A stretch of 64,000 nt of DNA. It comes from Acetitomaculum ruminis DSM 5522 (GTDB lineage Bacteria > Bacillota > Clostridia > Lachnospirales > Lachnospiraceae). Both the position numbers and the translations under genes were made by a program. The DNA lies in contig NZ_FOJY01000010.1 of assembly GCF_900112085.1 (NCBI RefSeq), positions 60,220-124,219 of the forward strand, written 5' to 3'. The notes beneath the pieces were generated by a model that saw only the letters and a list, made by a program, of their open reading frames with translations, made no database searches and was not told the origin of the DNA. Of the stretch, positions 26,499 through 34,640 are shown piece by piece. Within the stretch, counting starts at the first letter, position 1, and every line of letters starts with the position of its first letter.

Positions 26499-27698
26499 AT
26501 GAAATTATTGATATATCAATGGAATTCCCTAACCCATGAATATATATACAAAGCTCTTGATGAAATGGGCATTGAGTACAATATAGTTCACTACATGGGT
26601 GTAAAAGAGATGAAAAAAGAAGAAGTATTACAGGCATTTATAGCTCAGACAGAAAAACATATCTTCGAAGAAGGCTATGATGCTCTTTTTTCCATTAATT
26701 ATATAGACTTCTTGTCTCAGATTGCATATCATACAGGGATTTTATATATATGCTGGAGCTACGACTCCCCGTCCTTGGGAGGCGACCCGGCTACCCATTT
26801 TTATGATACCAACAGAATCTTTTTGTTTGATTCCTATGAAGTTGAGGAGCACAAAAAAAGAGATGTTCCCCATGTCTATCATATGAACCTGGCTGTGGAT
26901 GTTAAAGAAATGAATAAATTTAAAATAACTCCCCAGGAAAAATTAAGGCTAAATTCTGAAATATCCTTTGTAGGTCAGCTGTATAGAACAGAAATCGCCG
27001 AAGCTTTAGAAAGCCTTAATTCCTATAAGTCAGCCTATGTGGATGCCCTGATAAATATTCAAATGAATACCTATGATGCAAATCTTCTTAGGGAATTAAT
27101 GTCAGAAGATTTTGCATATTTTTTAATAGATAAAAATCCGGAATTTGAAGAACATGTAAAAAATTCTCCAAGAAATAAGGGAGAAGAAGGAGGAATCTAC
27201 TCCTATGCCATGTTAGAAAACTTCCTTATGAGAGCTGTAACCAGCAGGGAAAGAATACTTCTACTTAGCCTTCTTTCAAGAAATCACGGAGTAAAACTAT
27301 TTGGCTTTGATAAAAAAATCGACCCTTTAGAAAATGTAATATTTGCAGGACCTCTTGATTATAAGGAAGAAATGCCAAAACTCTTCCCATGTTCAAAAAT
27401 AAACTTAAATATCACCGTTCGCTCCATTCAGTCTGCCATCCCACAAAGATGCTTAGACGTAATGGCATGTCACGGATTTTTAATGACCAACTATCAGCAT
27501 GATTTGTTTACGGAATTAGAAGACGGAGTGGATATGGTAGTTTATTACTCCATAGAAGATGCTTTGGAAAAAGCTGATTTTTATTTAAAACATGACAAGG
27601 AAAGAGAAGAAATAGCCATGAACGGTTATAAGAAAATGAGAGATGTTTTAAATTACAAAAATCAATTAACAAAGATTTTTAAAATAAGCGGTTTATAA
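26499..27698 (+). CDS. CgeB-like glycosyltransferase (DUF3880-type), flagellin modification candidate
   Basis: The 399-residue protein resembles the CgeB/DUF3880 glycosyltransferases: N-terminal Rossmann-like half (YQWNSLTHEYIYKALDEM, ISFVGQLYR) and a C-terminal GT-B half with LFPCSKINLNITVRS, QRCLDVMACHGFLMT and EDGVDMVVYYSIEDAL, the sugar-nucleotide-binding part. ATG at 26499 is chosen because GGAG (26488-26491) lies 7 nt before it; ATG at 26493 would be too close. It is the first of three closely spaced genes between flagellins 1 and 2. Glycosylation of flagellin is inferred from location. Confidence 0.75.
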   Translation: MKLLIYQWNSLTHEYIYKALDEMGIEYNIVHYMGVKEMKKEEVLQAFIAQTEKHIFEEGYDALFSINYIDFLSQIAYHTGILYICWSYDSPSLGGDPATHFYDTNRIFLFDSYEVEEHKKRDVPHVYHMNLAVDVKEMNKFKITPQEKLRLNSEISFVGQLYRTEIAEALESLNSYKSAYVDALINIQMNTYDANLLRELMSEDFAYFLIDKNPEFEEHVKNSPRNKGEEGGIYSYAMLENFLMRAVTSRERILLLSLLSRNHGVKLFGFDKKIDPLENVIFAGPLDYKEEMPKLFPCSKINLNITVRSIQSAIPQRCLDVMACHGFLMTNYQHDLFTELEDGVDMVVYYSIEDALEKADFYLKHDKEREEIAMNGYKKMRDVLNYKNQLTKIFKISGL

Positions 27699-27710
27699 TG
27701 GGAGGATTTT

Positions 27711-28859
27711 ATGAAGTGTTTATATTTTAGAGAGGATACAAGGCTTTCAAAGCATATTGAAGAACTCATAAAAAAAGAACTTCCTGATTCAGATAGCTAC
27801 ATATTACCTAGGGAAGTAAGACATGAAAGCTTTAATGTATTAAGAGAAAGACAAAGGAAGGAAATCGCAGAAAGACTGGTTCAAAGGGACTTTGACTTTG
27901 TTTTTAGCGTGGGATATTTTCACGAGCTTTCCTCCTTTTGCCAAATGATAGGATGTATCTACATCTCTTGGATAGTAGAGCTTCCAAATCTTGATATGTT
28001 TAGAAACAGTATAACAAATAAATGTAACTGCATATTTGTGGCAGATAGTTTCTGGGTAGACTGGCTAAAACAAAGAGGAGTAGAACAGGCCTACTTTATG
28101 CCGGCAGCAGCCTACAAGGCTGAAAGAAGTTTAAACTTTGCAGAATACGAAGTAAGCTTTATAGGCTGGTATCCTAAGATGAAAACCACCAGCCCTTTCT
28201 ATCAGCTTTTAAAAGTTTCTTTACCTTGTAAAGGCTATTTAGACGGCTTGGTTCATACCCAAAGGGTTATTCATGGCAGGGAAATAGTTTCAAATTCCAT
28301 AATTCCTCAGGTAAGGGAAGAACTCTTAAAATATGACCCTATAAGAGTGCCGCCGGATGTTATATTAAATATAGATGAAATCTATACTTGGTTTGAGATA
28401 TTTCCACAAGTAATAAGACAGGAGCAGGAGCTCTTTTTCAGAGACTTCCCGGGAACGGTATCTGTCTTTAATGGTCAACAGGCAGAAGAAAAGATAAAAT
28501 ACCCTGTCTATCCATATCCTAAGGATGAAGAAATAGGAGATATAATAGCAAGTACTGACATAAATATGCACTTGCCAAACAGATATTATATACATGGTAT
28601 GGATCCTCTCTTTTTTGAAATTCTTTCAAGAGGAGGCTTTATGATAACTCCAAAGATAAAGGATATGGAGGAATATTTTGAGGATGAAAAAGACCTCTTT
28701 GTACTAGACAGAGTCACTGGTATAAGAGATATTATGGATAAGATAAAAAAGGATTATGACTATGATAAAAAGGATGCATTGGGAGACAGGGTCTACCAGA
28801 AAATAAAAGAAGGTCATACCTATGACATAAGAATAAAACAACTAATAAAAATGATATAG
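27711..28859 (+). CDS. second CgeB-like glycosyltransferase
   Basis: The 382-residue protein is distantly similar to its upstream neighbour in layout: FDFVFSVGYFHELSSFC, YEVSFIGWYPKMK, and a C-terminal ASTDINMHLPNRYYIHGMDPLFFEILSRGGFMIT region followed by DEKDLFVLDRVTG. It is probably a GT-B enzyme of the same family with a different acceptor or sugar. It starts 12 nt after the previous stop with GGAGG in between, so the genes are cotranscribed. The first 50 residues lack an obvious motif. Confidence 0.65.
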   Translation: MKCLYFREDTRLSKHIEELIKKELPDSDSYILPREVRHESFNVLRERQRKEIAERLVQRDFDFVFSVGYFHELSSFCQMIGCIYISWIVELPNLDMFRNSITNKCNCIFVADSFWVDWLKQRGVEQAYFMPAAAYKAERSLNFAEYEVSFIGWYPKMKTTSPFYQLLKVSLPCKGYLDGLVHTQRVIHGREIVSNSIIPQVREELLKYDPIRVPPDVILNIDEIYTWFEIFPQVIRQEQELFFRDFPGTVSVFNGQQAEEKIKYPVYPYPKDEEIGDIIASTDINMHLPNRYYIHGMDPLFFEILSRGGFMITPKIKDMEEYFEDEKDLFVLDRVTGIRDIMDKIKKDYDYDKKDALGDRVYQKIKEGHTYDIRIKQLIKMI

Positions 28860-28874
28860 AGGTGGGATAGATTT

Positions 28875-30233
28875 ATGAAAGAAATTGTAATAGTAGGATC
28901 CTATAATACTGCTTTAGTGGCTACCAAGTATTTTAATAAGACAAAAGATTATGAAGTAACATTGGCGGCTTTAAACGCAGGAGTAGATGATTTTAGAAAA
29001 TTAAAAATAGTAAAGCAAGTTTGTGCTGAAAGGGAAGCCTATGGCAGGCGAATTCCTTGGGATAAGTATGAAGTAGTTGTTATGCTGGTAAGCGGCCCTC
29101 CTTCAAAACTAATGAGAAGACGACTTATAAAGGCAGGAGCACCAGAAGAAAAGTTAATGGATATGTCGGAAGCATATAGCCTTTTAGAAAAGAAGGATAA
29201 GATGCGCTGTCTTCAGGAATTTTGGAATGCAAGTTATAATTATCAAGAGGAACTGGATGAAGAATTTGGAGACTTTACCTATGGGGCAAAAAATGGTTTT
29301 TATGCTTCTGAGACTCCTGATTGTAAGATGCGTATAGGTAGATTTTGTTCCATAGCTCATGGTTTTTCACCCTTGGTAGGGGGAGGTCATTCTCCACAGT
29401 ATAATTCTACCTTTCCATTTAATGTACGATTTAGTAAGGATTTTGATTATATTAAAGGACAGCCCATTTCAAAGGGACCAATTATTATAGGAAATGATGT
29501 ATGGCTTGCTCAAAATGTAACTGTTATGTCAAATGTAAATATAGGAGATGGTGCCATAGTAGCAGCAGGAAGTGTAGTTACCAAGGATGTAGAGCCCTAT
29601 ACCATGGTAGGAGGAGCCCCTGCTAAAGTTATTAGAAAAAGATTTGATGATGACAGGATAGAAAAGCTTCTTGAAATGAAATGGTGGGATTGGGATTATG
29701 AATCCATTTACGATGCCATCCCCCTTTTACAAAGTGAAAAAATAGATGAATTATATGATTTTTATAAAAATGTCTATCTAAAGGAAAGACTGGAAAAAAG
29801 AATTGATTTTTCTAAGATAAATTTAAGTGTAAGTGTATATGGAGACACTTTAGACGGTCATCTTGGCTGGAATAAACCTGTAAAAAACGGGGTACCTTGT
29901 AAAAATGTGGGAGAAGAAAACAGGCTTTCTGCCATAAAAGTAGACTTAGAAAGCGATTATGATTTAAAACTTTCCTATAGATTGTACTTACATGATAGTG
30001 GTTGGACTGATTATGCTCCAGCAGGACAAGTTTGTGGCAGTGATAATATCGTTAATTATATTCAGGCGATTCAGGTAAAACTTGAAGGAAGTGATGCTGA
30101 TAAGGTATGGCTAACTTATAGAGCCCATATTCAAGGAAAAGGCTGGCTAGATATTAAGTTTAATGATGAAATCACAGGAGAGACAGAGGGAGATTTTCAT
30201 CTAGAAAGCTTTATGATAAGAATAGGAGAATAA
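28875..30233 (+). CDS. left-handed beta-helix acetyltransferase fused to ChW repeats
   Basis: The 452-residue protein has three parts. Residues 1-110 are a Rossmann-like leader (KEIVIVGSYNTALVATKYF), as in PglD-type sugar acetyltransferases. Residues about 140-270 form a hexapeptide-repeat acyltransferase of the CatB/xenobiotic type: MRIGRFCSIAHGFSPLVGGGH, IIIGNDVWLAQNVTVMSNV, IGDGAIVAAGSVVTKDV and MVGGAPAKVIRKRF. Residues about 325-450 hold two ChW repeats (LDGHLGWNKPVKNG with LSAIKVDL; HDSGWTDYAPAGQVCG with IQAIQVKLEG) and a third weaker one (AHIQGKGWLDIKF). ChW repeats are otherwise known mainly in secreted clostridial proteins, yet no signal peptide is visible. It ends the glycosyltransferase operon. 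Confidence 0.8.
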   Translation: MKEIVIVGSYNTALVATKYFNKTKDYEVTLAALNAGVDDFRKLKIVKQVCAEREAYGRRIPWDKYEVVVMLVSGPPSKLMRRRLIKAGAPEEKLMDMSEAYSLLEKKDKMRCLQEFWNASYNYQEELDEEFGDFTYGAKNGFYASETPDCKMRIGRFCSIAHGFSPLVGGGHSPQYNSTFPFNVRFSKDFDYIKGQPISKGPIIIGNDVWLAQNVTVMSNVNIGDGAIVAAGSVVTKDVEPYTMVGGAPAKVIRKRFDDDRIEKLLEMKWWDWDYESIYDAIPLLQSEKIDELYDFYKNVYLKERLEKRIDFSKINLSVSVYGDTLDGHLGWNKPVKNGVPCKNVGEENRLSAIKVDLESDYDLKLSYRLYLHDSGWTDYAPAGQVCGSDNIVNYIQAIQVKLEGSDADKVWLTYRAHIQGKGWLDIKFNDEITGETEGDFHLESFMIRIGE

Positions 30234-30239
30234 TTTTTT

Positions 30240-30268
30240 AGAGTCGGTACAGTTGCCGGCTCTTTTTA
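30240..30268 (+). terminator. terminator of the glycosyltransferase operon
   Basis: AGAGTCGG pairs with CCGGCTCT (one G-U), followed by TTTTT. Confidence 0.85.
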
Positions 30269-30317
30269 CAAATTTTGGAAAAGTATCTTCTTATCTTGCA
30301 AATGAAGGAAAAAGGTG

Positions 30318-30408
30318 CTAAAATACTTTTCGTGAAAATTTCTTAAAGCCATATTTTCTTATGGTTATTCCACAAATATCTATGTTATAATTTTTAGAAA
30401 GGAAATAA
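30318..30408 (+). promoter_or_regulatory. conserved promoter segment of Rpn copy 1
   Basis: About 90 bp ending in TATAAT (30386-30391) and AAAGGAAAT are almost identical ahead of all three Rpn copies (also 37361-37451 and 38766-38856). It includes CCATA/TATGG. The shared 5' segment shows that whole cassettes, not only the coding sequences, were duplicated. Confidence 0.6.
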
Positions 30409-31595
30409 ATGACTAATAAGGATAATAGTTATATTGATAAAGAACTTTCTTTGGCAGATTTAAAAGCTCAATATGACACTTATGTAAAAAGATTGTTAAG
30501 CGACAAAGAAATTTTAGCATTCATTCTTATTAATACTATTAAAGAATTTAAGGATTATAGTATTAAAGAGGCTAAAAAAGCAATTGAAGGTGACGTAAAA
30601 ACAGATTTAATAAGTGTCAGACCCTCCAAAGAAAATTTAAAAAGGATATTTTCAGAGGATGAAAAAGGGAAAGAAAATAAGAATGTTTATCAATCAGAAA
30701 AAATATTTGGATTAAATACAGAAAGCAAAATTCCCGGAGAAGGGAAAATGAATTTTGATATTGTATTTACGGTACGCACAATAAAAGGTGAAAGGCAAAA
30801 GATTTATATTAATTTAGAAGCCCAAAAAGATTTTTATCCAGGATATGACTTGGTAACAAGAAGTATAGTCTATTGTTCCAGATTAATATCAGAACAGATG
30901 AATCATGAATATGACGGATCAAATTATGATGGGGTGAAGAAGGTTTATTCCATTTGGATTTGTATGAACGCAGTGTAAGCAATCCCCCGCTTCAAAAGCG
31001 TAAGCTTTAAGCGGGGGTATAAGCTTACTAGTGTCAGAAGGGGTTAAAGCCCCTTCTGACAGGTGGCACAAAGTGCCACTGCGTTCATGAGGAAGTAGCG
31101 AAGCGGATTCCGAATGTCCGCTTTACTTCACCCATTAGAAATGCAAATAAGGAAAAAGTATCCGATACAATAGTTGAATACAGCATTTCCCCGAAAGTAC
31201 TTTACAATGACAATAGGGATGAAGAAAATGTAGCTAAGGGAAGATTTGATTTATTGACATCAATATTTATTAATTTGACGGATAAAGAAACGAGTTCAAA
31301 AAACAGAACTATAGCAATGCTTTCAACACTCTTATCAAAAGATATGCCGTCCCAAACAAAAAAGAAGGAATTAGAAAGCAATTACAATATAAAAATGACA
31401 AAAGAATTGGAAGGAGCAGTGGCGAAAATGTGTAATTTAAGCGATTTAATAGTTGAAGATGCAATAAAAGAGGAAAGAGAACGTTCAAAAAAAATGATTA
31501 ACAAAAAAGATAGAGAAATTCGCATGTTAAGAGATGAAATAGCAAGATTAAAAGCCTTAAACAAAAAATCTCAAACAGGAATAACAAAAGAGTAA
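30409..31595 (+). pseudogene. Rpn-like PD-(D/E)XK nuclease gene, copy 1, split by a 158-nt insert
   Basis: The reading frame matches the intact copy at 37452 up to KKVYSIWICMN, then enters the insert at 30969 and stops at 30978; after 31126 the rest of the gene resumes (SPIRNANKEKVSD...). The 158-nt insert is not a multiple of three and contains a stop, so the mRNA as read gives a 189-residue fragment that still has the FDIVFT...NLEAQ nuclease core. Removing the insert restores MNSPIRNA exactly. The coiled-coil tail has no extra heptads (ERERSKKMINKKD). Family: PD-(D/E)XK nuclease family transposase, Rpn-like. Confidence 0.8.
30969..31126 (+). mobile_element. 158-nt structured insert (non-autonomous element, possible omega-RNA/HEARO type), copy A
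   Basis: Inserted after ATGAA in the Rpn gene. It can fold almost completely: an outer stem ATGAACGCAGTG (30964-30975)/CACTGCGTTCAT (31077-31088), which includes 5 nt of the target; GTAAGC/GCTTAC; CCCCCGCTT...AAGCGGGGG with an inner AAAGC-GTAA-GCTTT arm; TGTCAGAAGGGG/CCCCTTCTGACA; GTGGCAC-AAA-GTGCCAC; and AAGCGGA/TCCGCTT at the right end. It holds no ORF. The ATGA at the left junction matches the insertion site I recall for HEARO RNAs associated with IscB. That identity is a hypothesis. Confidence 0.6.
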
Positions 31596-31685
31596 GATAA
31601 AAATCTATTATAGGAAAGATATAGTAACAGTAAAAAACAACATAGATTTGCTGGAATATATAAAAGATATAGAAGCTTAAAATGG

Positions 31686-31753
31686 TTCCTTTTGAAATAT
31701 CCTTTTTGATTTTCATAAGCTAAAAAGGATATATATCAAAAGGAGCTTTTTTT
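31686..31753 (+). terminator. long terminator after Rpn copy 1
   Basis: TTCCTTTTGA (31686) with CCTTTTT pairs with AAAAAGGATATATATCAAAAGGAG (ends 31745), then seven T's. The 31596-31685 stretch resembles the 3' flank of Rpn copy 3. Confidence 0.8.
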
Positions 31754-32150
31754 ATCCCTCTTTTATAGCTTCATTAAAACAGATGGAAATCCTACCTAAT
31801 TTGTCTCATATATATAAACTCCCCATTTTTTTCGGTAACAAAAATATGTCTTAAAAAAACTTTTTAAAAAGCCATAAGCCTTTTTTTGGTACAAAAGCTT
31901 GTCTAAAAGCCCCAAGAAATAGCCTTTGTCGTATAAAAACCATATCCCTTAAGTTTTTTTGAAAAAAATTTTTCCCTTTTGAAAAAAGTTTTTTTGTGAT
32001 TAATATTACTCAAAACTACTATAATAACATTATTTCAACAAGGCGTTAATTGCGTAATAAAGGTATATTATGATATAAATATATTGTATTTAAGGGATAT
32101 TTTTATATTTACTTAATATAAAAAATTTTTAATTTATACTTTATTAATAA
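31754..32150. other. AT-rich intergenic region upstream of flagellin 2
   Basis: No gene is seen. It holds long A and T tracts, including repeated AAGTTTTTTTGAAAAAA-like stretches near 31950-32000, which could bend DNA, and no recognised RNA. Confidence 0.4.
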
Positions 32151-32152
32151 AT

Positions 32153-32186
32153 AGTACCTAAGTACCCCGGTACCAAAGTACGATAT
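32153..32186 (+). promoter_or_regulatory. sigma-28 promoter of flagellin 2 with overlapping GTAC palindromes
   Basis: TAAG (32159-32162), 16 nt, then TACGATAT (32179-32186). AGTACCTAAGTACC (32153-32166) and GGTACCAAAGTAC (32169-32181) cover the -35 box and spacer, so a dimeric repressor or activator could act here. Start site near 32193, leader about 145 nt. Confidence 0.6.
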
Positions 32187-32239
32187 AAGTTATGTAATTA
32201 AGAAAAACCATTTTGATAAAAGAACCTTTACCCTGTTTT

Positions 32240-32329
32240 AAGGATGAGACGGGGTGAAAAACAAAAATGTGATTCTAAGAAAAATTAAAGGAAAAAAATA
32301 AGAGTCACAAACCATACAATTCAAGGAGG
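32240..32329 (+). promoter_or_regulatory. flagellin 2 leader with CsrA-type sites
   Basis: AAGGATGA (32240-32247), TGTGATTC (32268-32275)/GAGTCACA (32302-32309) hairpin, and CAAGGAGG (32322-32329) at the start codon. The order and spacing parallel flagellin leaders 1 and 3. Confidence 0.55.
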
Positions 32330-32337
32330 ATAAGATT

Positions 32338-34233
32338 ATGGTAGTACAACACAATTTACAGGCGATGAATGCAAACCGTATGCTTGGCATCACAACAACA
32401 GCACAGGGAAAATCCACAGAAAGACTTTCTTCAGGTTATAAGATTAACCGTGCAGCAGATGACGCAGCAGGACTTTCAATCTCAGAAAAAATGAGAAAAC
32501 AAATCAGAGGTCTTAGCAGGGCTTCGGATAATGCTCAAGACGGTATCTCTTGTGTACAGACAGCTGAGGGTGCTCTTTCAGAAGTTACCTCAATGCTTCA
32601 AAGAATGAATGAATTAGCAGTTCAGTCAGCAAACGGAACAAACTCAGAAGATGACCGTACAGCTATCCAGGATGAAATCAACCAGTTAACTACAGAAATC
32701 GACCGTGTAGCTGAAACTACAAAATTCAATGAAACATATCTTCTTAAAGGTGTAGGAGATTCTACCACAAAGACTAGTGGAACAGAAATTTCTGCAGCTA
32801 CAAAAGCTGGTAAAGTTATTGAATCTAGCATGAAAGAAGCTACCGGAAATAAGTACACAGGTATCATTCACTCTACACTTGGTAAGGGAACAGAGGATAC
32901 AATTACTCTTACTTACACAGATAAGTTAGGAGAAACTCAGGAAGCTAAAGTTACCTTTACAGTAGGTGAGGATGATAATGAGACAGCTGCAAATATAGCT
33001 AAAGCTATTAATGAAAGTGATGACTTAAAGGATATCTTTGATGCTTCTACAGCAGAAGATGGAAGACTTGTTCTTGAATCAGATGCTAATTACTATGATA
33101 TGCAGGAATTATCCAATGGTGCTTCTGCTTATAAACTTACAGGTGTTTCCTTTGGTTCAAATGATGAAGCTACTGAAGCTAGCTTAAAGACAACAATGAC
33201 ACAACCATCTGATATAGGTACATCAACAACAAATGCTGTAAAGAATGCTTTTGACGAAGTTAAGGCTGAAGGAGATTCTTATACTTTAGATATTTCTAAG
33301 CTTACAGATGGAGCTACAGTTACTATTGATGGAAAAACCTATACTTTTGATTCAGGAAATACTCCTCAAACTGGTGCTAGAAAGGCAAATACTTTTGGTT
33401 CTGTTGCAGATTTACAAAAACTTTTAGGAAATGATTATGATGTAAGTGCTTCTATGGCTTATAAAGGAACAAAGTCTTCTATAGGTACAGCTACAGCAAC
33501 AGGCGCAGCTGCAAATACTAACGCAGTTGATACCTACTCTTATGGTAAGGTTACAGAAGATACTGTTGTTACTAATACACTTGCAACAAATGTAACACTT
33601 GTACTTACAGCTGTTTCAGCAGGTGCTTCTGGTGGTGCTAGTGAAGGAAATGATGTTCTTACTGGTACTTATACAGATAAAGCAGGAGATGCAAAACCAG
33701 CTGTTAAGACATTTGCTACTGCTACAGCAACTGCTGATTCAAATGATATGAGTCTTATGCTTAAGATTACAAAGAAGACTCCATCAGAAGAATTAAAGAC
33801 ATCATCTTCTAAAGATGCATTAGAACTTAACTTCCATGTTGGAGCTGACTCATCAGATACAAATAAGATTTCTGTTTCTATCGATGCTATGGATGCTACT
33901 ACCTTAGGAGTTAGAGATGCTAAAGGTAAGGCAGTTGACCTTTCTACAGAAGAAGGTGCTACAAAGGCTATAGATACAATCGCAGAAGCTCTTAAGAAAG
34001 TTTCATCACAAAGATCTAGTCTTGGTGCTATCCAGAACAGACTTGAGCATACAATAGCTAACTTAGACAACATCGTTGAAAATACCACATCAGCTGAATC
34101 TGCAATCCGTGATACAGATATGGCTGAAGAAATGGTTCAGTACTCAAAGAATAACATTCTTGCTCAGGCTGGTCAGTCAATGCTTGCACAGGCAAATCAG
34201 TCAACACAGGGTGTATTATCAATACTTGGATAA
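32338..34233 (+). CDS. flagellin 2
   Basis: The 631-residue filament subunit is close to flagellin 3 over its ends and much of its centre. N-terminal MVVQHNLQAMNANRMLG and C-terminal LAQANQSTQGVLSILG are the helices that polymerise and are exported. The central variable region includes KLTDGATVTIDGKTYTFDS. Compared with flagellin 1 the end reads VLSILG instead of VTTLLG. It uses its own promoter, a CAAGGAGG ribosome-binding site and a terminator at 34306. Confidence 0.96.
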   Translation: MVVQHNLQAMNANRMLGITTTAQGKSTERLSSGYKINRAADDAAGLSISEKMRKQIRGLSRASDNAQDGISCVQTAEGALSEVTSMLQRMNELAVQSANGTNSEDDRTAIQDEINQLTTEIDRVAETTKFNETYLLKGVGDSTTKTSGTEISAATKAGKVIESSMKEATGNKYTGIIHSTLGKGTEDTITLTYTDKLGETQEAKVTFTVGEDDNETAANIAKAINESDDLKDIFDASTAEDGRLVLESDANYYDMQELSNGASAYKLTGVSFGSNDEATEASLKTTMTQPSDIGTSTTNAVKNAFDEVKAEGDSYTLDISKLTDGATVTIDGKTYTFDSGNTPQTGARKANTFGSVADLQKLLGNDYDVSASMAYKGTKSSIGTATATGAAANTNAVDTYSYGKVTEDTVVTNTLATNVTLVLTAVSAGASGGASEGNDVLTGTYTDKAGDAKPAVKTFATATATADSNDMSLMLKITKKTPSEELKTSSSKDALELNFHVGADSSDTNKISVSIDAMDATTLGVRDAKGKAVDLSTEEGATKAIDTIAEALKKVSSQRSSLGAIQNRLEHTIANLDNIVENTTSAESAIRDTDMAEEMVQYSKNNILAQAGQSMLAQANQSTQGVLSILG

Positions 34234-34305
34234 TATTTAAAAGAGTAATGAGCTCAAGCAGTGCAAAACACAATGTTACGATTCATTGCTAGATAAATTG
34301 TAAAA

Positions 34306-34338
34306 GGCCTGTATCCTTTCGGGGGTACAGGTTTTTTT
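34306..34338 (+). terminator. intrinsic terminator of flagellin 2
   Basis: CCTGTA pairs with TACAGG, with an inner CC/GG arm around TTTCG, followed by seven T's. Confidence 0.85.
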
Positions 34339-34440
34339 TAGCGGATGATTTTTACAATAAATTTAGGAAATTAGTAATAAACTTTATTTATTTAAGGTTA
34401 ATTTAAAAGAAAATATTTTTTTTTATTAACATATCACTGC

Positions 34441-34474
34441 TGGTTCTTAAGTACCAGAAAAAATCCCCCGATAT
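34441..34474 (+). promoter_or_regulatory. sigma-28 promoter of flagellin 3 with overlapping palindrome
   Basis: TAAG (34448-34451), exactly 15 nt, then CCCGATAT (34467-34474), a close match to the flagellar sigma consensus. TGGTTCTTAAGTACCA (34441-34456) is a near-perfect palindrome over the -35 box. Start site near 34481, leader about 160 nt. Confidence 0.72.
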
Positions 34475-34562
34475 ATCTAGTGTAAAAACAAAGAAACATT
34501 TTTTAACAGAGAAGAGATGTTTCTGTAATTAAATTAACACTTTTGTAACAATATCGTTATTC

Positions 34563-34632
34563 ACGGATGAATATCGATGAAAAACTAAATTGTGACCTTC
34601 ACATATCGGGTCACAGACCATATTCAAGGAGG
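34563..34632 (+). promoter_or_regulatory. flagellin 3 leader with CsrA-type sites
   Basis: ACGGATGA (34563-34570), a perfect TGTGACC (34591-34597)/GGTCACA (34609-34615) hairpin, and CAAGGAGG (34625-34632) overlapping the ribosome-binding site. B. subtilis hag mRNA is bound by CsrA at two such boxes. Confidence 0.6.
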
Positions 34633-34640
34633 AAAATATT

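Noticed and set aside
30969..31126. Self-splicing group I intron or IStron
   Set aside because: At 158 nt it is shorter than any group I intron core I know and I see no P7/P3 core; kept instead as a non-autonomous structured element.
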